DNA of 64,000 nt from Fratercula arctica (taxonomy: Eukaryota > Chordata > Aves > Charadriiformes > Alcidae): contig CANTUZ010000002.1 of the NCBI GenBank assembly GCA_947846985.1, forward strand, positions 15,200,087 to 15,264,086. Reading direction: 5' to 3'. The position numbers and the translations under genes are program-made. Of the stretch, positions 60,026 to 64,000 are shown in pieces (within the stretch, counting starts at the first letter, position 1; each line of letters starts with the position of its first letter). The notes below the pieces were generated by a model. The model ran no database searches. It worked only from the letters and a program-made list of their open reading frames with translations, and had not been told where the DNA came from.

Positions 60026-61794
60026 TTAATATCTCCTAAAATGCAATGTGTCTGCCTCTAAATACCTTGTCTTTTGAAGCTGATTCTGATGTGCTGTGTT
60101 TTCTGATAATAGGAGATCATATATCTCTGTCCACACCGGACAATTTTCTTGTTTCTGTTGAAGCATTGGTCCAGCTGTGTATTTCCATCTCCTAGCATAT
60201 TCCTGTGGAACTACAGCACTTCTTTTATGCACTTCTCCCAAGTAAGTCATTAGCAACAATACACATGAGAATGAAAAGAGCTCAGCTTACAGCTGTGGTC
60301 ATATTGACTGTTCTTGTGGAAGTTAGACTTTAGTGTCAATTTTTCTTTTGGCATTTTAGAAGATTTCAGAGTGTTACAGTGGTGACTTGCAGGATGTCTT
60401 GTTGAAATCTATGAAAGAGGTGACCACTGTGTTTTTGCTTTTCCTGCTATTTTCATCAATAATTCTACCATGAAAATGAATATCAGGTCAACAACAATAC
60501 TATTCTCCTGACTTTGCTTTTTCTGTCTTTTTTGTTGAGCAAAACCAGTATCACGTTTGGTGACAGGTAACATCCTCTGCAGTAGTACTTCTCCAACTGT
60601 GATCATTGCTTAAATATTTCTTGATATTTTCATACTTTTTTTTCCTTTCTTCTTTTTTGCCGCCTTTCAAGTGTCATGTTTAGGTGAAGGCTAATGTTCA
60701 GCTCAAGACTAAGGCATCTAAATGCCGGTAGGTATCTAATTATGGTTTTGTTTTTTTTTTTTTAAAGGTAAGCTATGACATAAACTCCTGTTGCAGTCAA
60801 TAGAGTGTTAGTAATGTAGTCAGTGGGTCCTGGCAGGTGAGTCAGTTCCCTCTAAAGTGAACTTGTGGGCCTTAACTCAATTGTGCAGACATAGTCTCCA
60901 TGTGATCCTGGAGACTCCTATCCAGTTTCTACCTGCCTCTCCAAATGATCGTGGGTCTCCTGTAATTTTGTGTCATGTCTGAAAGTCCCAGGTGAATGTC
61001 TCAGTTACCCTCTGGCAACTCTAATAACATAGGATACCTTTTCCCACATCTGGATTTGATCAAATCTCCTTGGAGAGTAGCGGGAGTTCAGACACCTACC
61101 TCACAGCCATGCGACAGAATGTAGGTGACTTAGCCTTGAGCTGAACCCTGCCAAGAGAGTCTGGGGATTATCATCAGTCACATATCTGTTGCAAGATTTC
61201 AGTATTTTCTCAGTGGCAGATTCTTTAATTGCTGCTTCCTCAAGTTTTACACTTTTTGCTTCGCTCTGTCATGTCTTTGCACAAGCTGGTACAATTTATT
61301 GTGTTGATTGTTCAGTAGAGAGGTAGTTTCTTAGCCACTGGTCTGGCCTTTTTGGCCCTCTTAAAAGCACTCTGCACATTGTCTGCTAAGGATTTGGGAG
61401 GGGGTCAGTCTTGACAAGACTTTTGATTGGTATAACCATAATTTATTTGTAAAATCGTAATTTATTGAAACATACTTTGGCAGTTCCCTCCCTCATCTGT
61501 AATGATATCCATGTACTTCCTTCTACCTCTTTCCAGTATATTAACTTCTCTGTTATTTACATTAAACTTTAAAATTTATTTTGCTGCTGCTTCATTTCCT
61601 GGCAACATTTTCTGGAGGTTATCGTTTACTTTGGGTTGCTTCCTTTCTTCGTTTATCCAGGCTTTAACTTGGCTTAAAGTGCAGAACAGTATATCTTGAA
61701 ACCATGCAAGTTCCATCAGTTCCTCTAGAGAGCAGCAAATATGTTCAAATAAAATAGTAACATGAGTGAACTCAATGTTCCCTGAAACACTCAC
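60026..61794 (-). pseudogene. Decayed minus-strand coding trace, unrecognised
   Basis: On the minus strand several peptide-like segments appear in order, separated by stops and frameshifts. The first (61794-61579) is 72 codons and includes VKAWINEERKQPKVNDNLQK. The same frame continues past a stop with REVNILERGRRKYMDIITDE (about 61555-61495), and later NVQSAFKRAKKARPVAKKLP (about 61380-61320). After a frameshift come EEAAIKESATEKILKSCNRY (about 61240-61180) and, beyond an interruption at about 60.65-61.1 kb, a 77-codon frame (60259-60026) with VPQEYARRWKYTAGPMLQQK. The Lys/Glu-rich hydrophilic composition is unlike the random frames elsewhere here. It could be a dead gene or an old retrocopy; the parent protein is not recognised and chance is not excluded. 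Confidence 0.3.
60650..61150. mobile_element. Possible ancient repeat inside the decayed region
   Basis: GGCATCTAAATGCCGG (about 60714), a T-run at 60751-60763, GTCAGTGGGTCCTGGCAGG (about 60819) and TTCAGACACCTACCTCA (about 61087) resemble old amniote repeat words. It would explain the break between the two peptide-like parts of the minus-strand trace. Confidence 0.3.
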
Positions 61795-61799
61795 AACCT

Positions 61800-63194
61800 T
61801 TATTGATTGAGCTAGCTAAGTACCGATAAAGAGCAAAAAACTACAGGGAATGGAGGTCCTAAGCCTGAGTCTGGCATTTTCAAACCTTGTCTGAGAACTG
61901 TCCTAGCCCTGGCACTTGGTGTAGATGCAGCCCCCCTACCCTCACCAAAAGCCCAGCTTGAACCCAACCCTAACTCACCAACATCTTATGGCAGAGGGGA
62001 GAAGGAAGGCAACGAGGGTGCAGCCTGGGCCAGGAACCAGACTTGGATGCCCACCAGATCTGTGGGCTGTAAAGCTTCCCATCCTTACTCACACAAGATT
62101 GTCAGCCAAGACGAAGCACTCGCTTTCGGAAAAACACCCACAAGTTCTCCGTTCCTCATGGCCTTCAGTGGGCGTGTGACAGATGGGGCTCTATCTCCTG
62201 GTGTGCACTAGGGTTTAAGGGAACTTGGCACCTGACAGAGCACCACAACTATTTTTTTAAAAGAAAAATAGTCAAAGTTATGAAAAGTCTTGCCAGCTGT
62301 AGACCTCTTCAGACTAACACCACCATGTGTTTGAACCTAAATAATACACAAATCTTCAGAAGAAGGACAAAGATCTCTCTGTTCTTTTAAGATCAGTCTC
62401 CAAAGCAAGATTGACAGCTGCCTGCCTAAGCACTTGCACAGCTGACACAGACCTAACAGCAAACTCCTTCTCATAGGAAAAACCATAAAAGAGTTTTCAA
62501 AAACACGCTCGTGTTTGCAGCCCTGTTTCCAATAACATCTTCTGCCAGTAAAGCTTCTGGGCCTATGCTTGACTTCGTATCAACTGTCTAAAGCAGCTTT
62601 TGCAAAGGTTTTTCTCTCAGATATAAGTCTGGCCAATCAAGCCAACTGAAGTCACCCCAGATCTGCAGAAGGCCTATGGCCGCAAGCAGAGTGGCTTTTC
62701 CTCACAGTTTTCTGTGACCCACACTACATTTCATCAACACTACCAACCTTCCTGGTGGCATTCGCTTCAAATTACCAGGTACCAAGGGACAAATGGGAAA
62801 CGCCTTCTCCAAAATAACCACCTGAGCTCTGATAAACATGAAGGGTTCTAAAACATGGCTCTGGATGGATGGAAAACATTGCCAGGCTAAGAGCTGTGGC
62901 CAAGGCCAGACTGAAGCAAGGGGCTGAAACCCCTTCTGGAAAATGGACTTACCAAGGGTTGGGGTATACAGGGGGCTAGGCCAGGGTACAGCCGGGCTGG
63001 CCTGGGACAAAGCTGGAGGGAGCTGGAAGAGATGGACAGTGGATAGGGCCTATATGGATCTTCCATGGCTTGCCTCAAGGCTGCTCACCTCGTCCTGGCA
63101 TGCTAGCACAATGCAGGGAAAATGGGTGAAGGCAGGCAAAGAGGGGAAATACAGCAAGAGGGAATGCTCTCTATGCAGCTAAAGACCATTTTTA
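61800..63194. other. Intergenic, no gene seen
   Basis: Open frames up to 102 codons (minus strand, 62702-63010) are not recognised and lack conserved-looking features. No clear repeat. Confidence 0.45.
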
Positions 63195-63521
63195 TCACCA
63201 CATCTTCCCTGTTCCTGGGTCGCCTTTCACATCAGGATCCCGCTTCTTCAGTAACTGGATGGCACTGACTGGCTTCTGCTGGTAGGCTGGAAAGTAATGG
63301 CAAACAAAGTCGGATACAGCAACACAGGCGGTCTGGTAAACAAGTTCTGCCTCATTTTTGGAAACGTGCTTTGCTGAAGGTCCTGAAAATGGTGGAATTG
63401 GTACCCCAGGGTGGGTGGTGAAGGCTGTACCTTGCTGCTTTTTGCGGTGCATGCTGGCAGCTGGGGCAGCCCCACGCCGGGTGCAGCCGGTGTACAGGAA
63501 AACCACAGACTTCTGCACCAT
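63195..63521 (-). CDS. Open segment, possible exon of an unknown gene
   Basis: A 108-codon minus-strand frame has a distal part that looks more protein-like than its surroundings, including HVSKNEAELVYQTACVAVSD. A plausible splice acceptor (CCACCATTTTCAG) precedes it, so an exon could begin at about 63382 and run to the stop at 63195-63197. The upstream 46 codons look random. I do not recognise the protein. It may be a chance frame, or part of the same ancient minus-strand gene as the trace at 60.0-61.8 kb. Confidence 0.2.
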   Translation of the reverse strand: MVQKSVVFLYTGCTRRGAAPAASMHRKKQQGTAFTTHPGVPIPPFSGPSAKHVSKNEAELVYQTACVAVSDFVCHYFPAYQQKPVSAIQLLKKRDPDVKGDPGTGKMW

Positions 63522-64000
63522 GAGACCCCACCTGGTATTGAGGCAGACAGAATGTAAAGAGACTGGCAGAACTGGAAGAAGCTGACACTTACTAGCAGTT
63601 TCTTTTTACAAACTAATTCCTGCAAACACTTACATGCCCATTGCATGGTGGTGTGCCAAATTGCAGGGAAGACTCAACCAAGGAACCTCAGTCCTCACTG
63701 AGATGGTAGATAAGGTCTTCTGTCAGGCTGACTGAGGCACCCATACCATCGTGATATTCTTTATATAATCCACTTTCAAGGCAGATCCTGCTGATTCTCC
63801 AGTCCAAATAAATTTATCTACAGGTGACTTTGCAGCCACAGAGGTGTGCATGCAATTATACTGCGTTTCTACCAAAGGGCTGCTCTGCAAGGTGGCCTGA
63901 GCTTTGCAACAGTTTCTCAATGTAACCCTATAGCATGGGATTTGTTTCAACTAATTTCCTAATTTCTTGTAAATCAACAGAAGCAGCACTCCCTGTTCAA
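63522..64000. other. Intergenic, no gene seen
   Basis: Unique sequence running to the window edge; nothing recognised. Confidence 0.5.

Overview
The window reads as a vertebrate nuclear locus, most likely from a bird. It holds a single intronless gene inside a strong CpG island. The flanks are long, AT-rich and non-coding, with few repeats. The bird call rests on CR1 LINE copies ending in ATTCTATG-type tails (24.1, 32.2 and 43.3 kb, and a tail-to-tail pair at 10.8 kb), on low repeat density, and on the protein sequence of the one confident gene. Species cannot be read from the sequence.

The one well-supported gene is FZD8 (Frizzled-8, a Wnt receptor), + strand, CDS 49673-51688, 671 residues. 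It has a complete ten-cysteine CRD, seven membrane segments, the KTxxxW Dishevelled motif and a C-terminal PDZ ligand. A TATA box at 48946 with a GC box just upstream suggests transcription starts near 48975. That gives a roughly 700-nt 5'UTR with one 9-codon uORF, and a roughly 640-nt 3'UTR ending at an AATAAA (52308). The CpG island covers about 47.38-51.7 kb. Its low stop-codon density makes long spurious ORFs on both strands.

Layout. 1-47 kb: non-coding 5' flank with ancient interspersed repeats, a degenerate LINE reverse-transcriptase relic (7.4-7.8 kb), several CR1 fragments, a 24-bp minisatellite (16.54-16.63 kb), a 361-bp pure pyrimidine tract in three pentamer blocks (29.875-30.235 kb), and some unique stretches with clustered homeodomain- or forkhead-type motifs. 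47.2-52.3 kb: FZD8, its island and UTRs. 52.3-64 kb: 3' flank with a PBX/MEIS-type decamer region (53.7 kb), an isolated CpG-dense patch (57.65-57.75 kb), a MIR-like SINE, a pair of inverted POU octamers (59.1-59.2 kb), a palindromic ancient repeat, and a minus-strand zone that reads like a decayed, unrecognised coding sequence (about 60.0-61.8 kb). An open segment at 63.2-63.5 kb might be an exon.

No bacterial-type system, CRISPR array, tRNA, rRNA or intact mobile element was found. The most interesting items are candidate regulatory clusters around FZD8, unusual DNA structures (pentamer tract, promoter and CDS G-rich segments), the orphan CpG patch, and the decayed minus-strand coding trace. 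All of these are sequence-level inferences made without alignment.
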